64,000 bases of DNA from Durusdinium trenchii (Eukaryota > Sar > Dinophyceae > Suessiales > Symbiodiniaceae): contig CAXAMN010025328.1 in assembly GCA_963970005.1 (NCBI GenBank), positions 622,677-686,676 on the forward strand, in the 5' to 3' direction. The position numbers and the translations under genes were made by a program. The notes under the pieces were generated by a model, which was not told the origin of the DNA, did no database searches, and saw nothing but the letters and a program-made list of their open reading frames with translations. This document shows positions 21,478 to 33,414 of this stretch, one piece after another (positions within the stretch are counted from its first letter, which is position 1; every line of letters starts with the position of its first letter).

Positions 21478-21573
21478 GTTTGGGGGGGGGGTCGGCCAAA
21501 AAAGAAAAAATTGGTGCTGCCTCAAATCAAGGCCACCAATTCCTGTTTTTTTCGTCGACCCCCCCCCCCTCTC
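21478..21573. repeat. Fold-back (imperfect inverted repeat) with poly-G/poly-C ends
   Basis: A left arm of poly-G, GTCGGCC, A/AG-rich sequence and AATTGGTG is mirrored by CACCAATTCC, T-rich sequence, GTCGAC and poly-C. The arms are about 35 bases around an 18-base centre. It lies just upstream of the transposase pseudogene and may be a relic terminal repeat or a small fold-back element. Confidence 0.7.
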
Positions 21574-23065
21574 GGAAACTCTGTTCCGTCCATGTCGGCG
21601 ACGCTGGCGACATTGCGATGTCTATGCGATGTCTGCTAATCCTTAAATAAGAATACCTCCAGCGCATAGATAGTAAATTCGTAAGAAGACTAGAACACTG
21701 GGAAAACACACGCCTCCACAACGTCGTGTTCTGAAAACATATCATATCATGATTTCGTTCCCATGAATTGGCGAATTGGACAGGAGTGCATGGTTTGCGG
21801 AAACTTCCACCCCTTTCCAAATCCTTACTTGGCTGTGCTGCCAGGAAAGCGCGCGACGAGTCTGAGGCCATGGTGGTCCTGAGCTGTTGGTTTCAACTCA
21901 AGGAACAGCCAATTTTGGCAGGTTTTCCCCTACGTGATGTCCAGAACTAATCACATGAACACGACTGAATTCAACCATGCTCCTTTCCAAATGCATCAAC
22001 CGTGCTGCGGATGAGAACCGCTGGGCGTTTGAATTGAAACCCGCTGTGCTCAAGCTTGAGCCGCGTGGCCAAAAGTGTTTTTTCACGCAAGGTATAGGGA
22101 GGCGTACTGCGACTGTGGCGTCTTCTATTTGTTTGCCCCGCTGCAAGGACAGCGTCCGTAGGTTTTTCCATGTTGTAGCAGTGACCACAAAGGAAAATAG
22201 AACACACGAAAAATTGCACGCCCAAAACATGTTTAAAAATAATTGCTACCGGCAGCGAGGGCTGATCTACAGGATTTTATTTATTAAAATCCAGCCGTTG
22301 CCAGGTGGCTTTCTAGTCGCCATTGGGTACCAAAGCTCCTTTTTTGGATATGTTTTTTGAAACATCTTGTGCCCCAACGTGGCTGCAGGAAAATGACCAG
22401 GAACACTAAACATCCACTATCTTTAAACAAATCGTGTGACCAAGCTTGCAACCATTTACAACGAAGCGCAAAGCCTTAGTAGAAACCAAGGTTTCCGGCC
22501 ACAAGCTTCTTACGTTTGATTGCAATGTTGCTGCGGTTGGTTCTGTTTCTATGATATAGCCTGTCATACAAGGACCGAGCAGGGATGCCGTCAAAGATAT
22601 GTAGGCAAAAAATGCAACCAACGGAAATCAAAAACTGCGAGCCTTCGCCCACGGCACGCTCCAAATGTCGGGCCATCGACGTGTTCCAGGACCACAACTC
22701 TCAATAAAAATCCGGTGGGTTTACCCGATGTTGCCTTCAAGGTTCTAACCCCTGAAATAATCCCATTCGGAACCTGTTAAATCTTGTAGCTGTACCTGGC
22801 ATTCGCTCCCGGGACGTTGTTTTTGACAATTGGTGTTCAAAGAAGTGGGGTCGACCTACGGGACTTCAAAATGGCACACGCAATGTTGATAAAGTTTGAG
22901 CGGAGAAACACGAAAGGTAGAAACGGACCGGGTAGCTGTCGGGACCTTTTCTGGTGAGGGACTGCCTCCGGTGTTTCAAGAACGTTCCCCTTTGGTCAAT
23001 CATGGGTGGAACCAACAAAGCCAAAGAGCACAAGGAGGCTCAAAAGGAACACCGTTGCAGTCAGA
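21574..23065. other. Anonymous DNA, no supportable gene
   Basis: Small overlapping ORFs on both strands, none recognisable. No tandem repeat or element end was seen. Confidence 0.5.
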
Positions 23066-23585
23066 TTGCGCCACACGGCTCTGCAGAGAGGCTGCGTTGC
23101 GTCGACGCTCGGCGTAAAAGTCGCAATGTGAAACGCTCGCACGTGTACCAGCTATGGTCCCACAGCTGCACGCACTGTGTCAGGATTAACAGGCCTGCAC
23201 CCGTTGCGTCGAAGCCGCAGTGACCAACCCCCTTGTAAGGATAGTGCTGGAAGGGTGCGGCCGGCACTGCGAGGGATGGACGTCACGCTATGGTGGGTGG
23301 CTGGTGGGAAGGGTGCGTAAATAACTGTGTCGTGGTGCTCCACGATGCGGTAAGATGTCGCCACGCTAGGGTATAAGGCTGAGTCGAATGGTGCTCCGCG
23401 AAGCGAGAGGTTTCTCCACAGCGCTTTGCAGAGAGGCTGTGTTGCATCGATGCTCGTTGGTGTCGAGCAATATGGTCTGTGAACGCGCGGCATCGAAGCC
23501 GCATTGCGCAACCTCACGTCGTACTGCTGTGACTGCTAAGCGCATGCCTTCACCTTATGGTGTGATGGTGTGTCCAGAATGCTAG
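23066..23585 (+). repeat. Two diverged direct copies of a ~150-bp repeat
   Basis: CTCTGCAGAGAGGCTGCGTTGC near 23079 matches CTTTGCAGAGAGGCTGTGTTGC near 23422, followed in each by a TCGACGCTCG/TCGATGCTCG block. CGTCGAAGCCGCAGTG near 23206 matches CATCGAAGCCGCATTG near 23492. The spacing of about 345 and 286 bp shows an indel between the copies. No coding content recognised. Confidence 0.6.
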
Positions 23586-24119
23586 TAGTGCTGGCGAGGG
23601 GAGCAGATGGGGAGGGGAGCGGACGGGAGTGGAGGGGGAGGGGGGTGTAAAACAATTGATGTGCCAATGAATCATCACATGGGAGGGAGGGAGGTGTTAG
23701 ACATTGATCGACCAATCCAGCCCAATTGCTTCGCAAAGCAAACTCAAGGTAGTCCTTACAAGGCTGGCTAGCTTTGCCCAAAAGTGCGCAGGCAGTGAGT
23801 GTGCTGGCTGGGACTCACTTCCGAAGCACTACTGTGAAAACATAGCGGGCATATAGGTGTTCAAGAGCTGCTACGGACGGGTGCACAACAATCCGCCACA
23901 TCTATCAGCTGAATGCGCTCGCCTTGCGAAAACACAAACGTGCAACTGCCAAATCGGCAACGACACACCAAAGCTGCCCAAACGACATACTGATCATTGC
24001 TGCAGAACACGCTTTCATGCATTACTTTTGACTTTGACTTTGCGCCTGCATGTCCGGGGGGGGCAGCCCATTTAGGGCGCAGGCAGGGTGAAACGGCAAA
24101 CTGTGAGACTTGCACAATT
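23586..24119. other. G-rich patch then anonymous DNA
   Basis: 23595-23700 on the plus strand has repeated runs of three to six G, including GGAGGGGGAGGGGGGTG, and could form G-quadruplexes. The rest shows no gene. Confidence 0.55.
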
Positions 24120-25953
24120 TTATCGGTTCAGGCAGTATCCGACGAAATCATCTGTCATATTCTTCCAAAATACCGCATCGGCCGCAACTGGTTTCCAATT
24201 TCCCAAATCAGACGCTCGACAGAACTCTTCGAATTTGCTTTCCCAAGTGTCGGTCGGTCGTCCCAACTTCCTGCGGCCCGGGGGGCGCCAGTCCAAAATT
24301 CGTCGAGCCCAGCGGTCATCAGGTAAGCGGGCCACATAGCCACCCAGTAACCAGTGCTGGCGGAGACATAGTGTCGGCCAAGCAACAATACCGGAGGAAT
24401 CAGCAAATCGTTGAGCCCGCACGTTCCAGCAATGTAGAATTTCGTGCCACTCTTGGTCCCAAGACATCCCTCCAGGAGGCCCAACAATTGTACGTAGTAG
24501 TTTGCTGTATTCTGCTTTGATCATCTGCATATCTTGGTGGTGCACAGTCCTGTGCCCAGCACCGAAACAAGCAACCGAACCAACCACGGATTGGACACAT
24601 GTTTGTTGCAAAGAATCCATCGATTTGCAAAAAAAACTTTGTTTGCCTGTTGGAGGTGGAGGCGAATGTCCTGGTTTTGTCCGGCCGATCCTTGTGCACA
24701 CAAAACGCAACCCAACCATTTGTGCCCTGCATCACGGTCCAATGCCTTCAACGTAATGCCACCATCAGTTCTCAGCATCTGTGGGGGTTGCGCTTCGGTG
24801 GTCAAAACGATTGTTTTTAATGCATTCAGCTGAAGACCAACACGGCTGAACGACAAAATGAGTGAGTGTGAGTCCAATAATGACGCAAGTTCTGACGAAG
24901 ATTCTGCAAACAATAAAATGTCATCGGCGAACCGCAAGTCTAACAGTGCACGGCGAACGTCCCCAAAATCAAAACCACCACACGGATTCTCGGCCCGCCA
25001 GCTAGCCATCGCCATTTGCAAAACAGAACAAAAGAGGCGCGGACTCAGGACACACCCTTGTCGCACGCCAGCACCGAGGTCATGAATTCACGGCTTCGGT
25101 TCCAATCGCCCAGCACTTCTCCGAATTGATTGTCGTAAAGGGATTGCAAAATCCAAGTGAGGTGAGCAGACACCCCATGATTCGCCAAAGCTTGCCATAA
25201 TGAGGGCCAAGAAACCCGATCAAATGCTTTGGACAAGTCTAAACTCACGACCCAAACCGGCATGTCATGCGCCGCAGCCTTGTCCAGGAACAGGTTGGCC
25301 GATACCAAATGTTCTTCGATGCGGCACCCTGTTCTGAAGCCATGTTGTTCTTGGGGCTGCTGCTGCTCCAAGCAGTCGTCGATGCGTCCTAAGACTAGGT
25401 ACGCGAGTACTTTATACAACAGCCGAACTATAGCAATGGGGTGGAAGTCTGATGCATGCGTTGCCTTCACCTTCTTAGCCAGCATGATGAACACTGTCTT
25501 GGACCACTCACTTGGAACATTGCCACAACACAAAATGCCATTATACAAATGCAGCAATGCCACCAAAAGTTCCTGAGGGGCATGCTTCAAAAGTTCGGCA
25601 ACCAGTCCTGCTTCATCGGCTCCGCGTTTGCATTTCACCCGTTTAATTGCAACTTGTAGTTCCTCTATGGTCCACGGGCGTTCGTCTAAAACATCGGGTT
25701 TCACAACTGGAGACGGATTCCCGCAAAACAGTTGTTCCAGCATCTGTGCAAAATCAGTTACCAGTGGCTGGGGAACCATGTTCTGAGCTTGTGAGCGCGG
25801 CAAACATCGCCTCAAAAATTTCCACTTTGATGTGTGATGCACTATATGACAACATGTCGTCCCTGGCATGAAATGATGATTTTGGGAATGCCACGCTCTG
25901 CCATAACATGATGTCATCCCTGGCGTGATATCACGTCCACGAGGGCTGGGCAT
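24120..25953 (-). mobile_element. 5'-truncated non-LTR (LINE) retrotransposon
   Basis: A minus-strand reverse transcriptase with LINE motifs lies in three successive frames. No endonuclease domain lies upstream (above 25953), the usual sign of 5' truncation. I could not define a poly-A tail or target duplication. The clade is undetermined; an RTE- or Jockey-like origin is possible. Confidence 0.85.
24120..25953 (-). pseudogene. LINE reverse transcriptase, two frameshifts
   Basis: Frame one (25953-25045) carries the finger motifs, HGFRTGC and the first active-site motif VSLDLSKAFDRVSW. Near 25050 the frame shifts and frame two (25066-24521) continues with VRQGCVLSP, then LRFADDILLFAES, where FADD (near 24920) is the catalytic YADD equivalent, and the thumb region HKWLGCVL. 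Near 24540 a second shift leads into frame three (to 24120), with the conserved LINE C-terminus RRILDWRPPGRRKLGRPTDTW. Catalytic residues are kept but no single frame could make the enzyme. Confidence 0.88.
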
Positions 25954-28900
25954 GACAAGATGTCACACTTGGCATGGCATGATGCATTCCCTCGCGGGAA
26001 AAACCTGCGGAAAGCTAACCAGACTTGATGTAATCCCTGGCCTGACGCAAGGTGAAACGGCCGATCCTGAGCCAGCGCCGCACAGGCACAGGCCAAACAA
26101 AAAAGCGCAGCACGGCTGCACCACCCGCACAAACGAAACGCCGATCAAGAGCCACCACCTGACCAGCACCAGCAAAACAAAACGCCGATCCGGCACCGGC
26201 AAAAGCAAAATGCCCATCCAGAACCAGCACGGGCCCGGCACCAGCGAGCTCACGGAACTGGGGCCCCAAGGTTTGGTCGTCCTCGCCTGCGAGAGTGGCG
26301 GGGTGGGAATGCCAAACCTATGCGTGGGCCTTGGCCCGCCTCCGCGCTTTCGGGGCCTCCCCCGCAGAGCGCGCTGGACCTTGTTGGGGCTTCCGGTGGG
26401 GTCTGCTCGCATGTATAAAACGTGCTATCCGTGTTCAAGTGAGAGTGTTTGAGAGACGCGCTGCAAAGCAAGTTCAGCCGCAGGAACTGGTGCAAATTTA
26501 GGCCTAGAGTCAGGTGCAAAAGAAGACCGCCAAAGGAAACCCATCTAGCACCTGTCATCTGCACATGGCATCGTTCAAACATGTGTGCCTTGCCGGGGAA
26601 CAGGCCTTGCCCACTGCTACTGCAAGTCGTTCACATAGTCAACAAATATCGAAAATTCAAGTGGCCAAGGGCAACAGAGGCAGCAAACAAGCACCGGCAA
26701 GAAGAGCATTTCGCAATATGAAACTTTGGGATGTAGCAGCCGTCTTTCAGTGTGCAGTGGAAAAATCTTAACATACGCCAAAAATCAAACGGTCTTCCAA
26801 CAAAAATACTCCTAGATTGCTGCGAAACACCACAAGCCACACGCAAGGTTGCATTTTTTGGGGCAGCCGTTGTGAAATGACTGTGGAAATGAGTCTCTCC
26901 ACTTTTTGCGGGTCACAAACTGGGCATGCGCCTCAATTGTTAGTTCTTGCGACCATTACTGTTTCAGCGCTATTGTTGGGTTGCCCGCAAGGACCACCCG
27001 GGTTAACCGCGCCAGGTTGGAAAATTGCAAAAAAAAAATTGGGTGGTGGCACTGGTTGCTACACTGATTACTGGTGGGTAGATATGATTGAATACCAGCC
27101 ACGCCGTCGCGCAAACCGTTGGCTGTCGTGGCATGTTGGCTTAAAGGGCTGTGGTCCCATCCCGCTGCACTACGAACAACCTGCGAACAAAATTGCGTAC
27201 TGACGCCTTGCCTACGCAGTCTTTTTCCGACACGCGTCGTCAGCTCGCGTAGCGTTGACCAAGTCAACCTGCAGGTCTCAGTGCTGCAAGCATAATCAAA
27301 AACATAGATGGCTGCAAAACCAAAAGTAACAAACAAGTGGGGGAGGCCAGGGCAAAATGCAACTCTCCGATCCACGCGGCGCTTGGCACAAGCAACAAGC
27401 CAAAGCTACCCGCCACCACCCCCAGCAGCAAGCACGCGGTGAAGACTGGGGACGATGGCAGGTCCATGGGCATGGACACTATGTGAGGGTGGAATACTGC
27501 ACGGGCACATTTAAAACAAACAAACACAAGGCAACAGACATACCCCACTACACCTGCGCAAAAGCCATGGTCCAGAAACATCCCAATGTGAAGTCGTGCA
27601 GCGTACCGCACATGCGGGGCGGCCACTGAAAAGCAACGGTGTAGAAAACAGATGGTGGTCGCGCTACTTGTTGCACAGCTTCCATGGGGCCTCAAAACCT
27701 CACCAGTTGGAAGCTTGAACTTTGCATTCGTCACCTCGTGGGTTCCCTCCCTCACAATGATTTGTGCGGTTTCACTTCTTCCCGCCAACTGTCCAAAAGG
27801 TCCAAACCAACCCCTTCATGCAAGAAATTGGGCTCTGTTGGCTGCCTTTGCTTGCCCGTGCCGCTGTGTACAAAACATTACAGCTCACAAACACCGTTTC
27901 ATCCAGGCACCGCCTTCGCTCAACCAACTGCCAAGGTGGCTGAACATACACGGAAAAAGGAACGTAGGGTGAGGGCCGGCATGGTCTATTGGCCCTGGTG
28001 CATCCCTCGTGCGTCGGGCGAAACTCCGGGTGCAAAACTCATTGCAATGACGTCGCTTTTGCTCCCTTTCGTGCCCCAGCTTGAGAGCGTAGTGCAAACA
28101 AATATCCGGCTGCCAAACGTGTGATGTTACCCGCCATCAAACCAAAGAAAAACACAGAAATATCAGATCATGGGACTTTATTTCAGCCTGGCGTGTGTCC
28201 CACGACGGGTGGTTGCAAAACCGTGTTCAACGGAGCCTTGTTTGGTCGCCGCGCGTCGTTCTTTAAAGTACTGTATGCTCTCCGGATACCGTATTCTTAC
28301 TGCGGCACACAGAATAACACAGATCCGCTGCCCGGCGCATCACTTCACAATGCTGGTTCAAGGCAACCACGATACTCAACCGTAACCAGCTGCGTCACAT
28401 CATCCCTACAGGCGCCGTGCAAAAATCAAGGTGAACTGACACCGTTGAGCATTAACGATGCCCAACTGCCGCAGGTTTTACCAAGAACAGTTCCTGGAAA
28501 TAGTTGACCGGCTCAGAGTACCCGCATGCACGAGATCGATCCCGGGCAGAACGCGGGGAATGGCGAGATGGACCTCTTTTTGCTCGGGGCCGTTTTTGCT
28601 GGAGATGGTTCTTACTCAAGGCTGCCCTTGCAGGAAAATTTTGGTAAAGTGACCTTTGCATATGGAAGAACAAACTAGACACATTTTGAAATTAAAGTTG
28701 CCTTCTCACAAAAACACCATGAGGCACCTTGCCTTACGACCAATTTGGGCCACCAGGGGGGAATAGGTTTCAAGCCTCCCAGACTGGCCAAAGCACGATC
28801 GAGCTCCCAGCCACTGGTACCTTTCGTAATGTCCAACCACGAAATCCGAGTATTATTTAAAGTGTTTGCAAGGCGGTGTTTTGGTGTTGCTTCCCTTCAG

Positions 28901-29427
28901 TATCCCACCCAAATGTTGTGCAAAAGGGTCATGGAAGTTTGAACAAAAAATAGAACATCGTGAAAAAATACTTGAACTAAGAAAACCATTCGCACAAACG
29001 ATGCTTTACACTCTTTGCTTTGCTGCTTTCGGGGCTCCGGTTCCACGGTTCCACGGTTCGGGGCCGCGTCAGAAAGACCTGCAAAGTGCAAGTTGTCCAA
29101 CGAATGGACCCAAACCCGGTTGATCAGGCTATGTCGCAGTCAGGGGAGATAGGAGTGGCGGAGACGGATCGTGAAAAAATTGAAAACTTACTTCGTACTG
29201 AGGTCTTCCGAGACATTTCCACTGACGGATAAACATCCGTACGGATTGGAAACCGTACCCTGCTTTGCAGGTTTTCATGTCAAGTTCATTGGTAAACACA
29301 GTGCTTTGTCATGCGCTTTGAATTCTCTTTTTTCGTGACACCTCAAGTTGCCTGTTTTTCCCCACATTGACGTGTGGGGTTTTTGTTTTTTGTGCGGTAT
29401 CCGCTCCTCCTCCCTTCTTTCCTCCTG
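25954..29427. other. Anonymous DNA with degenerate short repeats
   Basis: 25855-26040 repeats a GATGTCATCCCTGGCGTGA-like phrase several times. 26056-26230 repeats AACGCCGATCC(A/G)GCACC-like units. GGTTCCAC occurs three times near 29039-29062. No gene is recognised. A 174-codon hydrophobic minus-strand ORF at 27264-27788 has no recognisable family and is left out. Confidence 0.5.
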
Positions 29428-29692
29428 TCACCACCAACCAATTGTCATCAACTAATTGACATCAACCCAATCAGTTGCAGTTGTCATCAACAGAATGCCA
29501 CCCAACAATTGTCATCAACCAATCGCCACCCACCAACTGCCACCAACCAATTGCCACCAACTGATTGCCACCAACCAATTGCCACCAACATGTCACCAAG
29601 CAATTGTCACCAACCAATTGCACCGACCAATTGTCACCAACCAATTGTCTCCAACCAAATTGTCATCAACCAATTGTCACCAACCAATTGCT
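29428..29692 (+). repeat. CAATTG-rich minisatellite (~15-bp unit)
   Basis: About 17 imperfect copies of CACCAACCAATTGTC, variants having GCC for GTC or TCATCA. All three plus frames stay open, producing artefactual NCHQPI-type peptides, so no protein is inferred. Confidence 0.9.
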
Positions 29693-31093
29693 TCCCACCA
29701 CTGGCTGCCAACCCAACCAAAACCCAACAACGACCCTTCTTCGGTGACAACACACAGTGCAAATGACCCTTCAACCAACAAAGAAAGCCACAAAGACAAA
29801 TCTCAGCGTGGGAAAGAATGTTTGCATTTTGGGTTTCTCGCAGCTGCATGGAAACCATTCTTGTTTCTTGCAAAGAAAAGTTCAAAGAGTCCATTGGTTC
29901 AGCAACCTGCATTGAACACCTCAAATGGTCTGAAGCACATTGTTGTCGTTCCTGAATTGCAGCGAGCCGGCTTCCGTCCACTCCATTTCGTGTTTCCTCC
30001 AGCACGGAAGATTCTTTTGGTTTGGTGTGTGCGATGGTCTTTTGATTGCGAGCAGATCGAGAGTGGGGCCAAGAAAAAGGGTTTCTTGGAGTCTCTTGGA
30101 CAAACCATTTATCGACCGGACGGAGATTCGGACACTTTCAGGGTCTGATGCTTGCGTTCAGCAACAATTTTGGTGGCAATTGATGATGCGATTCCTCTCT
30201 TTGTGAAAAGTAGCGAGCCTTACCCTTACCGGATCCGCACCGGACAAGCAACCTTTTCGCACCAACGCACACGAACACAAAAGAACGCGTTGCTAGTCTG
30301 TGTCTTTAGCTTGCTTTCCACTGTACTGCTTCTAGCTAGCCACACTTGAGCCACGTTCCTTCGAACGTAGTGAGTGCTTAAACACTTTCAGGTGGTAGAG
30401 GTGGTATCACCCACCTTTCCTCTCTTTCTATTTCCACAACATACCCCCCCCCGTTAGACAGGTGCACACTTTCACATCAGAGTCAGATCTCTGCACCCCG
30501 ACGCCATCATCAGGGGAAGGCAACATCTAGAATGTTACTTCCGGTCTAAGAGAGTTCTAGCAACACACATATACATCGTTTCTATCCAAAAACGTGCACA
30601 CACGGATCTATCGGATACTCTACATACCTATACACAGACCCTCTGTCGTGTGTATTCCCAATCCAGATGGGATCTACTTCTCACTCCGTGAGACCAAAAA
30701 CAGTGGTTCTCTGCTCCACGCTGACGGATGTCAGCGATACTTGGTGGAAACAAATCCCCACGCATCTCTCACTCCAGTTGGTTCCACATGAAGCTTCCAA
30801 AGCTCCAATGGCACACACATTGGTCACACTCGAAGCTGTCCAAGCTCCGTTCTCCATAGCCAGCGTCCACTGGTCATATTTGGTGCATCCAAAGCTATCC
30901 ACAAATGCTAGCGGTCGCTAGCACCAGAAGGTTCGAAAGGCAGGCACCAACCAAAGCCAAAGCCAAGGTCACGACGTTCTCTACCCACACTTTCACACCC
31001 CCTTTCGGCGTGATCCTGCAGCTTTCCAATGAACTTCTTTTCAAAGGTTCAAACACGGAAGTTCACCTTCACAAAATCCTTGGAAAAAATGTG
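29693..31093. other. Anonymous DNA
   Basis: No gene found. A poly-C run occurs near 30446-30456, and CCAAAGCT-type phrases recur around 30790-30900. The region could be an LTR or leader of the decayed element downstream, but I could not pair any terminal repeats. Confidence 0.45.
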
Positions 31094-31300
31094 TTTCAGA
31101 CTGCAACTTCGTTGTGCAATGAAGAACCAGTTACAGACTGCAACTCATAGCTGCTATGCCACAAAAGTCGAGTTCTTTGGAAAACCAGTCGAAGACTGCC
31201 ATTCGTTGTGCTTTGAAAAACCGTGTGCTACAGACTGCCACTTCGTAGTGCTTGAAACCAAATCCAGCCGCAGACTGCAACAAATCGTGTGTCTTTGAGG
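31094..31300 (+). repeat. Minisatellite, ~37-58 bp unit (CAGACTGCAACTTCG...)
   Basis: Five imperfect units begin (A/T/G)(C/A)AGACTGC(A/C)A, and several continue TTCG(T/A)(T/A)GTGC...GAAAACCAGT. Isolated CAGACTGCAAC phrases recur at 32217 and 32306, suggesting spread within the same old element. Confidence 0.75.
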
Positions 31301-31384
31301 CCAATGCACCATTCTCACATGTCGTATTCACGACTTGTACTTTCGCTGCAACTTGCCAGTGCCCATGATCTCATCGGCCTTGCG

Positions 31385-31902
31385 CTACCTCAGGTACATT
31401 GCAAAGTCCTCAGCTCGAGTCCTAGGAGCATCGGTCACTGTCTTTCCATGAGTCTCCATGACCCATCGACAGTACTTGGTAATATCGGCATCCTCTTCAA
31501 CCACAAGGTCAAAGATCTCCGCGTAGCTCAAATTGCGCCTCTTCAGAGCCGGCAACTGCATCAAAGTGCGACCCCATTGAGGACCATCTTTCACCTCTCT
31601 TGGAACAGGGATCTTGAGATTCACATCTCCCTTTCCAAAATCCTCAATCTCTGATTCTCTCACAAGTGTTGAGCGCTCAGCTTCGCTCACAAATGGTGGT
31701 TCGAGGATCTCGAACTCATCCGGAGCAACCAAGCGGCGCTTGGAAGAATGTGACATAGAACCTTGACTGCGCTCCACCTTTCCAGATGGCATAGGTCCCT
31801 GAAGCAGCTCCTCAGGAGCACATCCAGAACGCTTTGCCTTTCCAGAAGCTCTGACAACTTTCCCATTTCCGACTCTGACATCATCTTCTCAGAAGAAGCC
31901 AT
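31385..31902 (-). pseudogene. Small element-associated ORF, one frameshift
   Basis: Translation starts MASSEKMMSESEMGK at 31902, shifts frame near 31858, then continues VVRASGKAKRSGCAPEELL into a 135-codon frame ending at 31385. The C-terminal half (DGPQWGRTLMQLPALKRRNL, then SYAEIFDLV and KYCRWVMETHG) resembles a short WGRT/tyrosine-tryptophan module that I associate with dinoflagellate gag-like ORFs; this association is from memory and unverified. The remaining ORF is charged with no membrane segment. It is the only minus-strand member of an otherwise plus-strand cluster, so it may be a separate unit. Confidence 0.45.
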
Positions 31903-32184
31903 GGCTCACACACAGTCTAGGCTCCCAAGATGCAACTGAAGTTACCCATCCAACAAGTGCACGAAGCGCAAGTCGGCCAAAAGTCCAACGCAAACCCGTT
32001 CGGGTTCAGCACAACCACAGTCCGCGCGGAAGGACGCTCTCACCTCACACTCTCAGAGTGTCCACCTGCACATCCCTCCATTGAAAAGTATGAACCTGCA
32101 AGCGAATCCTTGCGTTCTATTACGTGTGTGCACGTGCATGACTGCATTGCGGTATCTAATGCATATAGCTATCTATGAAAAACC

Positions 32185-33414
32185 TTGTCGTTGAAGTTTC
32201 GTTTCACGCTGTTCCAAAGACTGCAAAAACTCTCTGCTGTCTCACTCTCTCTGCTTTCAACCAAAGCAAGGAAGAAAAACCAAAGTAAACTGCAAGTGAC
32301 CTTTCAGACTGCAACCTTTCACGTTTCTCTGAGACCTATTCTTTCTAAAATCACTGTGCCTCTTGCTTCAAAGCTTGCAACGCACCGCGAACCAAGCTCT
32401 CTCCCAACTGATCGTTGTGGTTGCACGTCGTCGTTCGGCTTTCCACTTCCGGACAATGACGCCAATGAACCAGTCCACCTTGAGGCCAAGAAAGGCTTGA
32501 ACGGACTCAGAGTGGGTTCGCTCGCGTGGGCATCCTTCTTTGCTGGCATCGTCCGAGAGGCGGGTCTTGAGTCCAGTGTCACTGAGCCTTGCCTCTATGC
32601 CGGTTCAGTGGGTGGAGCGCCCGTTGTCCTGATCTGCTATGTTGATGCACTTGTCTGTTGACCCTGACCACATGGAATGGATGAATGTTTCCGTGAGTTC
32701 GAAATCGAGAAAGGAAGCGCCACGTTCCCTGACATCCGGCCAGCCATCGAGGAGACGATTGAGCAGGAATCTATCAGTGCCGAGGCGCATGCACGGTTCA
32801 GGAGAATCCTGGGTCGTCTGTCGTGGATGTGCCAAACCAGGTTGGATCTGTTGGTCCTTGTCGGTTTGCTCTCCAGGGGCCAGGCATCTCCAAAGCCAGG
32901 CCATGAGAAGGCACTTCGAATGGTTCTCAGTTACTGATCACCGACATGAAGGTTGGACAGCGTTTTTCAACCGAAAGTGAGCTCCCTGACTGTGCAGAGA
33001 CACTGCTGGTCTACACCGATGCAGGCTTTGCTCATGCGGAGTACGAACCGCCGCAGCATCACAGGTGTGTGTCTTGTGCACGGTGGTGTGCTGTTGAAAG
33101 CGTTCAGCCGGCATCAGGGATCGGTAACTTTGAGTTCGTGCAAGACAGAGCTCTCCGCGCGTCAGAAAGGCATCCAGGAAGGACTTGGTTTGTCCAGGAC
33201 TGTCTTTCAGGTCCTCAAGGCGTTGGGTCTTGTGCAAGTCACCTTCCTTTGTTTGGCATGGCTCACAGATTCCCTGAGTGGAAAGATGATCTTTGAGGCT
33301 TCTGATCTGCAGCGCCGTTCGCGCCATGTGGAGATTTGGATTTTCTGGCTTCGCGAGCTCATGGCTGAAGGAATCCTTGAGTGCGCGCATGTCCCCGGTA
33401 CTGAGAACCCCTGA
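32185..33414 (+). pseudogene. Decayed Copia reverse transcriptase / RNase H
   Basis: The first frame (from 32185) gives the RT palm: KKGLNGLRVGSLAW, SSVTEPCLYAG, then LICYVDALVC, where the YVDD motif has become YVDA, followed at once by a stop. The same frame resumes (about 32677-32937) with RFRRILGRLSWMCQTRLDLL, typical of the Copia RT-RNase H connection. RNase H follows in shifted frames: LLVYTDAGFAHAEY, then SVTLSSCKTE, a DSLSGK phrase, RHVEIWIFWLREL and HVPGTENP at the end. Loss of one catalytic aspartate, a stop and a frameshift make it dead. No LTRs were paired with it. Confidence 0.85.

Noticed and set aside
27264..27788. 174-codon hydrophobic minus-strand ORF, considered as a membrane protein
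   Set aside because: Hydrophobic runs arise from CAA/GCA-rich complementary sequence; no conserved pattern or neighbour supports it.
29374..30148. Plus ORFs of 130-230 codons across the CAATTG repeat
   Set aside because: Frames are open because of the minisatellite; no protein character outside it.
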